In this document: piece after piece, positions 23,401 through 32,560 of the stretch
Layout of the letters: every line of letters begins with the position of its first letter
Position numbering within the stretch: the stretch's first letter is position 1
From: Labia minor
Lineage: Eukaryota > Arthropoda > Insecta > Dermaptera > Spongiphoridae
Direction: 5' to 3'
DNA length: 64,000 nt
Assembly (NCBI GenBank): GCA_963082975.1
Contig: OY720347.1
Span: forward strand, 15,544,225-15,608,224
Program-made: the position numbers and the translations under genes
Notes under the pieces: generated by a model
Told to the model about the DNA's origin: nothing
The model's input: only the letters and a program-made list of their open reading frames with translations
Database searches by the model: none

Positions 23401-26290
23401 AATATTTTAATAATTTTCACTGTAATATACTTATATCAAAGTATGTATCAAAATTTAAAAGAATTTTTATTACATTTACATATTATCAATCAAATCCAAA
23501 ATGGTTGATTATATTTGAAAAAATAGTGTTTCTTGTCAATTAAGTGTTTTAGTGTGGTATGTATGTATATATATATGCATAATAGCTCTATAAAGGGAGT
23601 TAATTGCATAGAAATCAAATGGAAACTAAAAGCGCCCAACGTTTTTAGATGAATATGAAGCAATTCATCCATAAACTTTGTCAGGCTTATAGAAAAATTA
23701 TTTTATTCTTTTTAGTCCATTGGAAAAACGTTATTTTATAAATTTTTTTTATATTTATATTATTTTATTCTTTTTAGTGCAATTTTAATATGATAAATTT
23801 ATTTAATATAACAAGAGAAATAGAAAAGATGAAGCTATACGAAAATTTACAAATTGAATAAAACAAAAAAATATATTAATCTTCCAAAAACCCTTCATCA
23901 TTGGTGCTACAACTGATTAATAAAAATTCATCATTAATTTTAATGTTATAAAATAATCCTAATTACTTTCAAAATGAAAATCTATCCCCAAATCAATATT
24001 TATGTTTCAGAATCCGTTGAAAAAAAATTAATCGGAGTAATACAAAAGTAGTTAGTTACTAAAGGTAATTAATTGCTAATTAGATTAAAATTAATTAATT
24101 ATAATTCAATTATATTTCTTCTATACCTTCTATAAAAATTTTCAAAATTCTATCTCAATAAAAAAGTCGATGAAAAATCGATTTCAATTTGTCAAAAGAG
24201 CGAACATACAGACACCGGGACAGACAGACGTCAAGTGATGTTGAGAAAAACGTTATAAAAATAAAAAAAATACTTTTAAAGAGAAGTATGACATTTTATT
24301 TGTAACAAACAAAAATTATACATTTCTGTGAAATTCTGAATTAATCTTGTCTTTTATTATATTAAAAACTATTTTATGTTAATTATATGTGTGCATATAT
24401 ACATATATGTACATATGTCTGTCTCCAATTCATTAATTAAATTTAAATGTTTATGCTATGATAGATTTCCACCCAAATGAACTTTTACTTTATAACTATT
24501 ACTTTCTTGTAGGTTAATTAATTAAAATTATCAATTAATATGAGAAAAAGGTCCAGGTAGACTCTTTGGGGGTTGTTTTCTTAAATATTAGTTCTATTAC
24601 TACAACTAATAATAAAAGTTTATTTTATTGTGAAATTGTTAAAAATTGAATTAAATGCTTATAGTTCTTTGTTAAAGTTTATTAAATACTTATACTGCAT
24701 CAAAAAAATGGGGGTCTATTAAACAAGAAGAAAGTTTAAGAGGGGCCGGCGTAGAAAAAACGTTGGGAAACCCTGGTTTAGAGTTTAACTTCATTATAAT
24801 CAGTGTGAAGAAAATAGGGGGTTTATAGGGGTTTTTCAGGGAGAATGGATGAAGAAAGATTAGTGAAGTTTGTTATGGGAGAACCTTAATGAGGAAACGA
24901 GGTATGAATGAATAGTAGTAGAACGAACTGAGCTGACATGATAAACTTAGATAAATAAGGGAATTGGAAGAAGATAAAATTTGGATGGAATTAGATCAAA
25001 ATAAAAGAAGAATTTGGTTATTTGGTTATTCTAGTATAAAACTTTCAAATTCATTAGCGACAAACATCATCAACAGATCATTTCCAAATTATAATTTTCT
25101 ATAGCTTTCTTTTAATATTAGAAAAAATATATTCTACCTTTATATATATATATATATATGTTCTCTCGTCTAGACCAGTGGTTTCCAAACTTAGGAGTCT
25201 TAGGAGTGGCGCGAACATTTGCCACAATAAGCAATATCTCTAAATCAATTTTTTTTTTAGAATTAATAAATATGTTTATTGAGTACATCTATCGCATTAA
25301 TAAATAAAATTGTTGTTTTTTGTAGTTTGTAACACTTGTTAATAAATTTTTTTAATCTTAAATATTTTTGGGTTTATAAAAGTTTATAAAATGGGGTAGG
25401 GGAGGCGCAAAATATTTTTAGGGGAGCCGCAATAAAATAAAGTATGGAATCCACTGGTCTAGACCAATTCAATTAATGAATTTCCCGAGAAGGGCGGAAG
25501 AAACGTTTGTTTTTTGGTTAAAACATCGAGTGAGAATTTCAAATTATTATTAATGAACAGTATTGATTATGAAGTTTTAATGGGCAAGTTATAATTAATA
25601 AATTATTAATTGAAATTTAATATATAATTAATTTTCTTTAACTTGGAAAATTTATTTAATAGTAAGTATTTATTATTATTTAAAAAGTCATGTATTTTCG
25701 AATATGGAATTTATTATTATTTCAGGTATACTTTCCTTTTTCTCTAGGTGTATTAATATTAATAAACATAATTATCAAATGATACATACCCCTTCATCAG
25801 GTGTAACCAAATGTAACATAATAATATCTCCGCGCACCATCGCCAATTTAGCAGCTTCAAAAAACGCATGAAAATACAAATCAGGATCTTGAACAATCAT
25901 TATTAACCCAAAACATGCTTCTTCCATTGCTTGTTGAGAAAATTGAATCAATTGCTCCTGTAATATGATTATTATTAATATTATTATTGATAATAAATGA
26001 TAATGAATCAAATTTACCAGATTGTCATTGGATGTGTTATCGAAATGATAATAATATCTACTTAAATTGATTTGAATTTGATTGAAAATTTGTTGTCCGA
26101 TATCGCCCTCGGAAACAAAACAAAGACATCTCATATTTTGAAAGTACTCTGAAAGAATCATCGTTCCTAAATCACTTAGTGATTTAATTAATTGATTTTC
26201 TACCGTCAATATTGAATCTTGACCAAATTCTATGCAAAATCCTTTTTGAAATAAGTTCACAACGAGAATCCAACAAATGATTTTAATCAT
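9237..26290 (-). CDS. Ionotropic receptor (IR family, iGluR-like), nine exons, possibly Ir68a-like
   Basis: Variant ionotropic glutamate receptor, expected to be a cation channel subunit in sensory neurons. Exons (minus strand): 26290-26018, 25957-25790, 22992-22661, 20365-20175, 14015-13806, 13223-13010, 12462-12251, 10519-10278, 9383-9237 (stop TAA). All introns are GT-AG and phases join without a frameshift, giving 662 residues. Residues 1-19 look like a signal peptide. The S1 ligand-binding lobe covers about 220-345 (LKVLTFDYRP near 225, EAEYWGDVFPNRSGIGALG, then AEFAIG). M1 is about 367-388, the pore loop about 403-423, and M3 about 434-460 with SGYSGGLSSILTL. S2 is about 463-614 (RYQPPIETPSDLV, then GDHYALMDYVTED). 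M4 is about 628-652, followed by a short lysine-rich tail. The conserved S1 arginine of glutamate-binding subunits is not seen; the stretch after AIG reads MYNWYPQW, as in divergent tuning IRs. Subtype is inference: length and the S1/M1 motifs suggest Ir68a, but Ir93a, Ir40a or Ir21a are not excluded. Confidence 0.9.
9521..10108 (+). repeat. Interspersed repeat family A, copy 4 (IR intron 8)
   Basis: Starts TAGCTGTGGCCAGGCACAGA and ends CTATCGTCGGTCGGTAAAAA, with the usual inner landmarks. A fragment of a non-LTR retrotransposon interrupts it at about 9583-9735. Confidence 0.75.
9583..9735 (-). pseudogene. LINE reverse-transcriptase C-terminal fragment
   Basis: On the minus strand this reads like the ILRSIYGPKKDEVTGEWRRL... 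region of the LINE copies at 21360 and 62805 (GGGCCAAAGAAAGATGAGGT on the minus strand). About 150 bp, no ends, broken; inserted inside repeat A. Confidence 0.7.
10520..12250 (-). other. IR intron 7 (1.7 kb) with GC-richer patch
   Basis: Donor GTGATA next to exon 7, acceptor AACTTAG next to exon 8. Mostly AT-rich. The exception is 11640-11880, with clearly more mixed composition; it is neither a recognised transposon nor an open frame. Confidence 0.6.
11640..11880. other. GC-richer island in IR intron 7
   Basis: Balanced composition (GAGAATGACGCCATGAATTC, CATAGCCGGAGTCTCTGCAG) unlike the surrounding intron. No open frame and no match to other repeats here. It could be a conserved intronic element or an old insertion. 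Confidence 0.35.
13477..13698 (-). repeat. tRNA-like SINE, copy 2 (IR intron 5)
   Basis: On the minus strand: CGTGGTCCCAGGTTCAAGTC (B-box-like), CCCGGGCCTGGGGTCTATGA, AGCTACTTGATA, GTAGCGCCTCCGATCAAGAA and a 3' end AAAAGTCGGAGG with a T-run. It matches the copy at 4528-4712. It is in sense orientation with the host gene. Confidence 0.65.
14436..14478 (+). repeat. (TGTC)n microsatellite
   Basis: About ten uninterrupted CTGT units inside the 5' part of the Helitron-like element, followed by GGCTGAACCGATTTCTTTGA. Confidence 0.9.
16255..16945 (+). pseudogene. LINE reverse-transcriptase fragment carried in Helitron, copy 1
   Basis: Translates in pieces to a non-LTR RT tail: a YSDD-like catalytic motif (TACTCAGACGAC), IIGDSAIA, then LPVALYGWEAWSMTLGDESRFRVFENRIL and a GRPIGKRPLGKPM-like segment, with stops and frameshifts. 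It matches the LINE copies at 21360 and 62805. A 3' TAGATAGATA tail is present. Confidence 0.75.
18175..18910 (+). pseudogene. LINE reverse-transcriptase fragment carried in Helitron, copy 2
   Basis: Nearly identical to copy 1, with the same gross lesions and the same boundaries relative to the Helitron 3' end. It was therefore duplicated with the carrier element and not inserted twice. Confidence 0.75.
19581..19592 (+). repeat. Poly-G tract
   Basis: Twelve consecutive G residues at the left edge of the mariner remnant; unusual in this AT-rich DNA. Confidence 0.85.
19600..20140 (+). pseudogene. Mariner transposase remnant, 3' half
   Basis: Broken frames read like the C-terminal half of a mariner (DD34D) transposase: a WWNWNG-like block, TTPGHT near 19780 (the usual NARPHT), HHIARILHRLITICFGF (usual YSPDIAPSDYHLF) and GIMKLPVK, with many stops and frameshifts. 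The 5' half and a clear left terminus are missing. It lies beside IR exon 4 within intron 4. Confidence 0.75.
20366..22660 (-). other. IR intron 3 (2.3 kb)
   Basis: Donor GTAAGT next to exon 3, acceptor T-run plus CATAG next to exon 4. An alternative acceptor (ACAAG) 15 nt inside would keep the frame and drop five residues. 20380-21355 is AT-rich without features; 21360-22400 holds a LINE pseudogene. Confidence 0.7.
21360..22400 (+). pseudogene. Non-LTR retrotransposon RT pseudogene (Jockey/R1/I-like)
   Basis: Pieces in order: FVDFNKAYDSIDRDKL (RT motif with catalytic Asp), LKQGDALSPILFNLVLEYVI, VLGYAD at 21605 followed by a TA microsatellite where DD should continue, IGNSAIAFKDSAEKLIEAGKE, KFKYLGSVIKNDNNI, then MTLGDESRFRVFKNRILRSIYGPKKDKVTGEWRRLHNEELHDLYA. 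Frameshifts occur near 21465, 21600 and 21700 and the frame ends early. The 3' end carries a short GATA tail. It has no endonuclease or gag domain here, so it is 5'-truncated. Confidence 0.85.
23150..23741. mobile_element. Palindromic element (family D) in IR intron 2
   Basis: Left arm 23150-23285 and right arm about 23612-23741 are inverted copies: TTCTATAAGCCTGACAAAGT at 23206-23225 pairs with ACTTTGTCAGGCTTATAGAA, and AAAATAACGTTTTT pairs with AAAAACGTTATTTT at the outer ends. The loop of about 330 bp is AT-rich. No transposase, so a foldback MITE. Confidence 0.75.
25176..25456. mobile_element. hAT MITE with 8-bp TSD (IR intron 2)
   Basis: The termini CAGTGGTTTCCAAACTTA and (inverted) CAGTGGATTCCATACTTT flank 281 bp. 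The 8-bp duplication GTCTAGAC is present on both sides (25168-25175 and 25457-25464), the hallmark of hAT insertion. No coding capacity. Confidence 0.85.
25958..26017 (-). other. IR intron 1, 60 nt, in frame
   Basis: Very short intron with GTAAAT donor and ATTACAG acceptor, A+T rich. Its length is a multiple of three and it has no stop in frame, so an ORF caller reads straight through it and adds 20 leucine/isoleucine-rich residues. Removing it joins DNTSNDNL to EQLIQFSQQ in phase 0. Confidence 0.75.
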
Positions 26291-26950
26291 AGCGAAAAGT
26301 GTAACTTTTAAAAATATAATTTTAATTTTATTTTTATTTATTTTTATTAAAATTTTTGAGATTAAATATAAAAACTGTCATGTAACTTGGTATTATCAAA
26401 ATAAATCCATTATCCCTTATTGTCTTGTGTCTAAACAAAAACAAATGAAACTCGATGATTTTGTTGCGGTAATAGAAAACAAGTTTTTAATAAGGGATTA
26501 AGCGATTTCGTGACTATGTATCTAATTAACCAATTTAATGTCAATATTTGATTACAATTCCTATAATTTTAGTCATCAGATGTATTATTTGAATTTAAAC
26601 TGTATAATGTCTTATTTACTAATAAATTATTTATGATATTAAAGATCATTTACTTATCAAAGATAAACAAAACGTCTTTTTAATGTTTATAATAATAAAT
26701 ACTTGTTCATTTTATATTGGATTTTATTTTTGTTGTATTTTTATTTAAATTTTCAACATTTAAGTCACGAATTAGAATGAATATTCGATTGTATATAAAA
26801 ACAAATATATATATATATATAAAACTTACCTTATCTTTTTTTATGAATTAATGAAATAAGATAAATAATGATAAAAAAATGATCGTTTATTAGTAGTTTA
26901 ATCATCCTGAAAAGTATAGAATACGGTGTGTGTGTGTGTGTTTGTGTGAT

Positions 26951-26977
26951 GGGGGGAGAGGGAGGGGGCGAGGGGGG
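26951..26977 (+). other. G-rich run, potential G-quadruplex, upstream of IR start
   Basis: Five G-runs of three or more lie within 27 bases, separated by one- to three-base spacers (G6-A-G-A-G3-A-G5-C-G-A-G6), directly after a (GT)n stretch at 26929-26947. In an AT-rich region this is a strong local anomaly. It lies about 660 bp upstream of the receptor ATG on the opposite strand. A regulatory role is inference only. Confidence 0.5.
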
Positions 26978-27659
26978 ATGAAATAAACTTGGAATTTTTT
27001 CTTGAATGCCATTTGACTTCTAATTCTTCGAACCCTCTTTTGAAATCCTTATCGGTTATGGTCAATTCTTGTTTCTCTTAAAGTAAGTTGTAGCAAGATA
27101 AAGAATGTTTTATAACTTTTGTTTCATTTGAAAAAAAAATGAAACATACATATTTAGATAAATACAAAAATAAAATAAAATAAATTTTTGGTATTGGTAG
27201 CATATTGAAGCCATTGAATTTATTTTAGATAACTAATATTTAGTGACAAGTTTACCCTTACAGAATTTTTTTAGAAATAGATTTTGAAATTTTACTAAAA
27301 AAAAATAAAGAAAAAGATTCATGAATAATTATAAAATTTTCAAAATAAATGAATAATAATAAATAATTAAATTATCACGTAGGGATTACAATTATTCTGT
27401 TTTAACCCAAGATAATAATAATATAACAAAGTTAAGTTTACATCACCATTCTTCATAATTATCTCTTCTTGTTGAACAACAAGTAACAAAATAACAAAAT
27501 GAAACTACTCAACTTGAAAATTATTTCTATTATATTTTATTCTGTAATTTCATACTCGTTAAATAAAATTCACATGGATTATATATATTAAAAGAATAGA
27601 AGAATTATTAAGATATTCATCATTTTCATTAAAAATATTCTTAATGAGATTTATTCAAA

Positions 27660-27960
27660 TAAAGCGTAACGAATCGGTTCGCCTTGTGTTCCCTCAGGTT
27701 ACTGAAAAGTTTCTTCTTGCACTGATCCACCCCATCCACCCTTTCACGCTAGTAGTAATTTGCTCATAGAAACTTTTAAGAGCTGGATAATTTAGAGGGC
27801 ATTATAACGTTATTTAATTTGTGCCGGATTTAAGTCAGAATGGGAGGGGGAGGGTAATAGAGCGACGGAGGATGAATAGAGGGGTGAGTGAATGGCAAGG
27901 GTCGTAGGTGGTGGCCCACGGAAAGATCTTAATGATGTACAGACCATTAAGATTACTCGA
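27660..27960. other. GC-richer island, unidentified
   Basis: Mixed-composition stretch with GGTTCGCCTTGTGTTCCCTC, a purine-rich GGGAGGGGGAGGGTAATAG and GGTGGTGGCCCACGG. No open frame of note. It lies about 1.4-1.7 kb upstream of the receptor start, so it is a candidate regulatory element or an old insertion. Confidence 0.35.
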
Positions 27961-28044
27961 GAAAATAATTGAACGGAAGAATTAATAATTCCACTAACAA
28001 AGCTTTGAAAACATTATTGGATATAATTAATGTTCAAACTATTT

Positions 28045-28084
<40 letters not shown>

Positions 28085-28700
28085 AGAGAGAGAGAGAGAG
28101 AGAGAAATCGCATACTTCCATTGACAATTCTCTTTACTTTAAATTCAATAATTCAATTTCATTTAATGTGATATAAGCTTTAACCTCATAACTTTATGAT
28201 AGATTAATTAAATGACAAAATGATTATTTGGTTGCTTAACTTAAAGGGGTTTTTGTGTTTAAGAGTGACATGAAATTATATAAGGTCAATGTACCACAAG
28301 GACAACTTTATGAGAAAAATTTGATATCTTCTGTTTTTTTATCAGTTATCAATTTGAGTTTTGAGTGATATGATGATTCATTGGTTAATAATGAAGAATA
28401 TATCTGCAAATCCATGCAATTTTCTATTTCTTTTATTCTATCATGGGGCAAGGGCATACTATCATGTGGAAAAAGTGCACTGTAGTTTGCTTGTCTCCTA
28501 TCTCAATGCATTTCTCAATAAAGACTAACTAGGAATAAATTTTTCTGATTTCTCTAGAAAGTATAGTAGCACAATAAAGAACCTTTTATCGAAGAGAGAG
28601 ACTGTGCTAAATTTATTCCTCTAGAAATAGAAATTGCTTTTGAAGATATTCTACTGACAATGAGTTCGATTAAAAGCAATGCGCATAAACCTTTAAACAA

Positions 28701-29348
28701 TAAGTTGACCTGTGGCCAGGTCCGAACCGACCGACGGTTTGAAGTAAATTAATTTCCAGCTACAGAAACAATTTCAAATAATTTTAATATATCTATTAAT
28801 GTAATAAAAAACAGATATGGATACATAAATAATAAATATAAACATTTTTAATTTTATTTTATTTATAATATATATGCAAGACCAGGCTGTGACGTCATGA
28901 ATGCTGGATGACGTCATATAATTTTAAATCAAGAAAAAACTAATAAATATGATTTTTCTCGAGGGTAAAACCAATACAAAGTGCATGATTCGTGGTGATA
29001 TATAAATAAACCTCCTCAGGTGAAATTTGGTGTGAAAATAACCCTTCCTTTCCTATCGTCGTTCGCTAATACTACCACTTCCGGTTTCCGGATTTGCACC
29101 AAAAGTTGATCAATTCATCCCACTGATGCATTAAGTAAATATACCAAATTTCATCAAAATCGGTTTAGCCGTTCAGGCTGTACACATCTATACGGACGGA
29201 CAGACGGACAGACGGACGGACAGACATCATGCTAAAAATACTTTTTTCTGTTAAGAAAATGCATGATTCGTGGAGATATGTAAAAATCTCCACATGTGAA
29301 ATTTGGTGTGAAAACAATACCTCCCTTACTATCGTCGGTCGGTAAAAA
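28701..29348 (+). repeat. Interspersed repeat family A, copy 5
   Basis: Full-length long form, closely similar to copy 2: starts TAAGTTGACCTGTGGCCAGG, GTCCGAACCGACCGACGG, (GGAC)n around 29193-29221, ends CTATCGTCGGTCGGTAAAAA. It is the best reference copy in this window. Confidence 0.8.
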
Positions 29349-30211
29349 AAGGAAAGTTGGAAGTGGAGCAGAAGATGTAATGTTTAGGATTTTATAAAGG
29401 AAAAAAAAACTGATAAGAAAGGAAAAGGTAAAATTTCAAAATTTCAGTCTTGAAGAATCTAATGAAAGTTTATACTCAAAATAACGATTGGATTCAATAC
29501 AAAATATGTAAGAGGTGGGTGTGTGGTAAATATATGCAATAAGGGATCAAGAAAAAAACAGTACGAATGTGATAATGTGAAGACGATTAATATAAGTTTC
29601 AAATGATTTCTATTATTTACTTTATGTTTTATATTCAAATTCTAATGTTTATTTTTTCTAATTTTTCTAATTTTTCTAAATCACACAACTTTAAAACTAA
29701 ACAACATATTTTAGTTTTTTAAAAAGCAGTATATAGGAAAAATGTGTGAAATTCTCCTGCTTTCCCGTAAATCATCATATAAAGATTCAATTCGTTCGTA
29801 ATATGCGTGTACGCTCTTGCCCCGTTTTCAGGGAAAGTGCGGACTACTTGCCTTTTGTTACAATTTGTTATATTAATCATATTTTTTTTTTTTTTTTTTT
29901 TTGTATATAATAGTATATTTCTATCAATACAAATTAGTTAGTAATAACATAACAATTTAATAATACTAAAACAAAATTATTATTTGTAAAATAAATAAAC
30001 TTTTTATTAGTTTAAAGTCAAACTTTGCAAAAACTGGTCCACACTTCCCCCAATTCACCTTAATAATGGCATTCATTTAATAATATTTAATATTGATGTC
30101 AATACTAAAAAACAAAAATAAAAATAAAAATTAGTAATTTCGAAGAACAAAATATTAAATTATCCATTTGTTCTATTCTATAAAAAGTAATTATTGTGCC
30201 GTTTATTCATA
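29349..30211. other. AT-rich intergenic DNA with T21 tract
   Basis: No gene. A homopolymer of 21 T at about 29882-29902 follows a short mixed-composition patch (TGCGTGTACGCTCTTGCCCC, 29801-29823); the two together could be a reversed retroposon 3' end, but no duplication is visible. Confidence 0.4.
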
Positions 30212-30219
30212 CGGCGACT

Positions 30220-30883
30220 CAGTGGCGTACCTAGGGGGTGGCGGTGGGTGCGGTCCGCACCGGGCGGCACTTATCTTGGGGTGGCATTTTTTATATTTAG
30301 TTATAGTTATAAAAAGCAACTTATTTATTTCATATTTATTTTTTTTCTTTCTTGAATAATAAATGATTATTATGATTATTATAAGATTACTATTTGATTT
30401 ATATAAATTATGATTAACTATATGATTTCGAATATTATTCCTCGGTGTATATAAATGCATTTTAGTGTAAATTTGGAATTCTAATTCCAAGAACAGGATA
30501 ATAATTTTATTTTATTGTATTCATTAAAATTCGTTGAATTCGTAAACGCATCTTTACGATTTTGTTCGGCAATTTTTCCTAACTAAAATTTTTGGATATC
30601 AGTTTATAAATGTCATTTCTTTTGAAAAGTTTATATGATTACTTTGAAGTGATATACCAATATTTTTTTTAAATCATCGATTTTTCTTTTGAAAAGCAGG
30701 GCCGGCGGAAGGCGGTCTGCTAGGTTTAAAATTTACTCTGTGTATTAATTAATATTGATTAAATAACTTAATAATTTATTTATGTGTATTAATTTATAAA
30801 AACCACTATTTGATTGACTTATAATAGAAAGGGCGGCAAACTGGAGATAGCCCTGGGCGGAAAAAGTTCTAGGTACGCCACTG
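30220..30883. mobile_element. hAT element with perfect 8-bp TSD
   Basis: The termini CAGTGGCGTACCTAGGGGGT and (inverted) CAGTGGCGTACCTAGAACTT enclose 664 bp. The 8-bp duplication CGGCGACT is exact on both sides (30212-30219 and 30884-30891). The interior is AT-rich without transposase, so it is non-autonomous. CAGTGGCGTACC termini are common in insect hAT elements. Confidence 0.9.
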
Positions 30884-30891
30884 CGGCGACT

Positions 30892-32033
30892 CAAAACTTA
30901 TATATTTACACATCTTCAATAGAAAAATAATTACTTTCATATAGGGCGTATTTTAAAATGTTTAGACAGATATTATCCGATATTAAATGTACCAGTATCA
31001 AGTACTGGTACATTTAGCCTATTATTTATAAAAATAAATCAATAATTAAGTTTATAAATAGATTATGATAGATATCTTTTCTTTTAAATCAATTTAATTG
31101 TATATTTATATACGAGGATATGTTTGTTATTTCAGTACATATCATCTATTATAGTTTTTCTAATTAGGTAAACACAAATCATCAATTATATCAATGTCAA
31201 TTTTAGAACAAAAAGATCAATCAATCCATTTTATCTTAAAAATGTTTGATAAAAAAGAAAAATTCATTATTTAATAGATGATTTAAGGATATTACCATAT
31301 TCTTTTCCTTCAAACATTTTTTATCGTTAATGAGGTCAAATGTCAAGTTCATTATCAATCAAGAATTCACCCATTGAGAAGATAGTCTGAAGTGTAAATA
31401 AATGATCAATTATTTTCTAAATATCAAAACATTATAGAAAAATTCAAAATAATGCAAAAAATTTTATCGTAATATATTATACAACAAATTAAATATAAGC
31501 AAAGTTTCATAATAAAATTATAAAATATTTTAATCACCAAAGGATTGGTGTATTTCTAGTAACAAATTTATTTAAATCAATTTTGAATAAAATTTTGAAC
31601 CTTTTTTTTAGTTTGATTAAAATGTGGTTGTAAATAAATTATTATTTGTAAAATAAAATATTTAAATGAAGAAAAATTAAATGTTCACGAAAAGAATAAA
31701 TAAAAAACGAATTAAAAATAAAATATTTGGTCAAACTTTTATAATGAAAAAGAATACTATTAATTGTAATTAATTGTAAAAATAAGAATTTAATATTAAT
31801 GAATTTATATTTAGTCTAATTAATTATTAAATTAAAAATAATATCCCTTCTTAGATAAAGAATCCACTGATGAAACACGGTCTCCATGTCCAAGCAGTTG
31901 ACACTTTGGGAATTCTCGATAGAACTATTGGGAAGGATAATTTTGCACAAGAGGATAATGAATCTTAGCATTGACATTCATCACAGGTTGTGTTCCACCT
32001 TCTTTTTATTTTCATAATTAATTCACTATAATC
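30892..32033. other. AT-rich intergenic DNA
   Basis: No gene or repeat recognised. A 10-bp inverted repeat (ACCAGTATCAAGTACTGGTA at 30990-31010) is a near-perfect small palindrome. 31850-31990 has more mixed composition but no convincing frame. Confidence 0.45.
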
Positions 32034-32262
32034 CAGTGATGTATTGGGAGGGGAACGTGGTGGAACGACGTTCCCTTACCTTTTTTCAGAACCGGAACGT
32101 AAATGATAAAAATGTGTGTGATCATATTTGAGAGTTTTTGTAGTACACCATAAGTGTACTACATAATAATAATACCTTCCTTATTTTCATCTTTTGTTGA
32201 ATTTCTTTTTTTGTGTTCGTTAATATTTTGTATAATAAGAATAAGAAAAAATAAAACCTTAT
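32034..32262 (+). mobile_element. hAT-type MITE (family 1), diverged copy
   Basis: Starts CAGTGATGTATTGGGAGGGG, then GGAACGACGTTCCCTTACCT as in the intact copy at 47472. The middle is diverged and the copy ends near AATAAGAATAAGAAAAAATA, without the right terminus. Confidence 0.65.
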
Positions 32263-32276
32263 ATATATATATGTGG

Positions 32277-32560
32277 GAATTAAAATTGAGGTCAAGGGGG
32301 ATCGTTGGCGACAGGGGGTCTCAATCTCCTCACTCCATTTCCTTTTTGACACCCTGAGTTGAAAACGTATCCCTGGCTAGCGAAAGGGACGGGATTCCCG
32401 ATCCCCAGTCGTTCTTGGTACCAGGCCGTTGGTGACGTCCCGGGGAAAGTTTCCGTCTCTTCTCCAACCACAACCAATACTCAGTAAGGACAGGATGAAC
32501 ATATAAATTGAAACGTGGACTCCCGCAGGGGATTCTTGGCCATGATTAGAGAGTGTTTAT
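32277..32560. other. GC-rich patch followed by poly(A)-signal-like tail, unidentified
   Basis: Compact GC-rich stretch (GGGATCGTTGGCGACAGGGG, GACGGGATTCCCGATCCCCA, GACGTCCCGGGGAAAGTTTC) followed by an AT-rich tail with AATAAACC at 32579. The 61-residue minus-strand frame has no match I know. The look is of a retroelement end (for example an LTR or leader region), but no partner repeat is in the window. Confidence 0.35.

Larger units (their letters stand above)
22993..25789 (-). other. IR intron 2 (2.8 kb)
   Basis: Donor GTATGT, acceptor CTTCAG. It holds a complete hAT MITE (25176-25456), a palindromic element (23150-23741), one isolated hAT-like terminus around 24761-24776 with the signature CGTTGGGAAACCCTGG, and a short GACAGACAGACG-type microsatellite-associated repeat near 24190-24260. 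The rest is featureless AT-rich DNA. Confidence 0.7.
26291..28700. other. Intergenic DNA 5' of the receptor gene
   Basis: Contains the receptor's presumed promoter side, the G-rich run at 26951-26977, (TA)n followed by (GA)n at about 28046-28107, and a GC-richer island at 27660-27960. No gene recognised. A 12-bp inverted repeat (AGGAATAAATTT/AAATTTATTCCT, 28530-28625) is probably incidental. Confidence 0.5.

Noticed and set aside
25775..26290. A single 171-residue first exon of the receptor
   Set aside because: The middle 20 residues (NLIHYHLLSIIILIIIIL and two more) correspond to a 60-nt AT-rich segment with perfect GTAAAT and TTACAG ends; the flanking parts join better without it.
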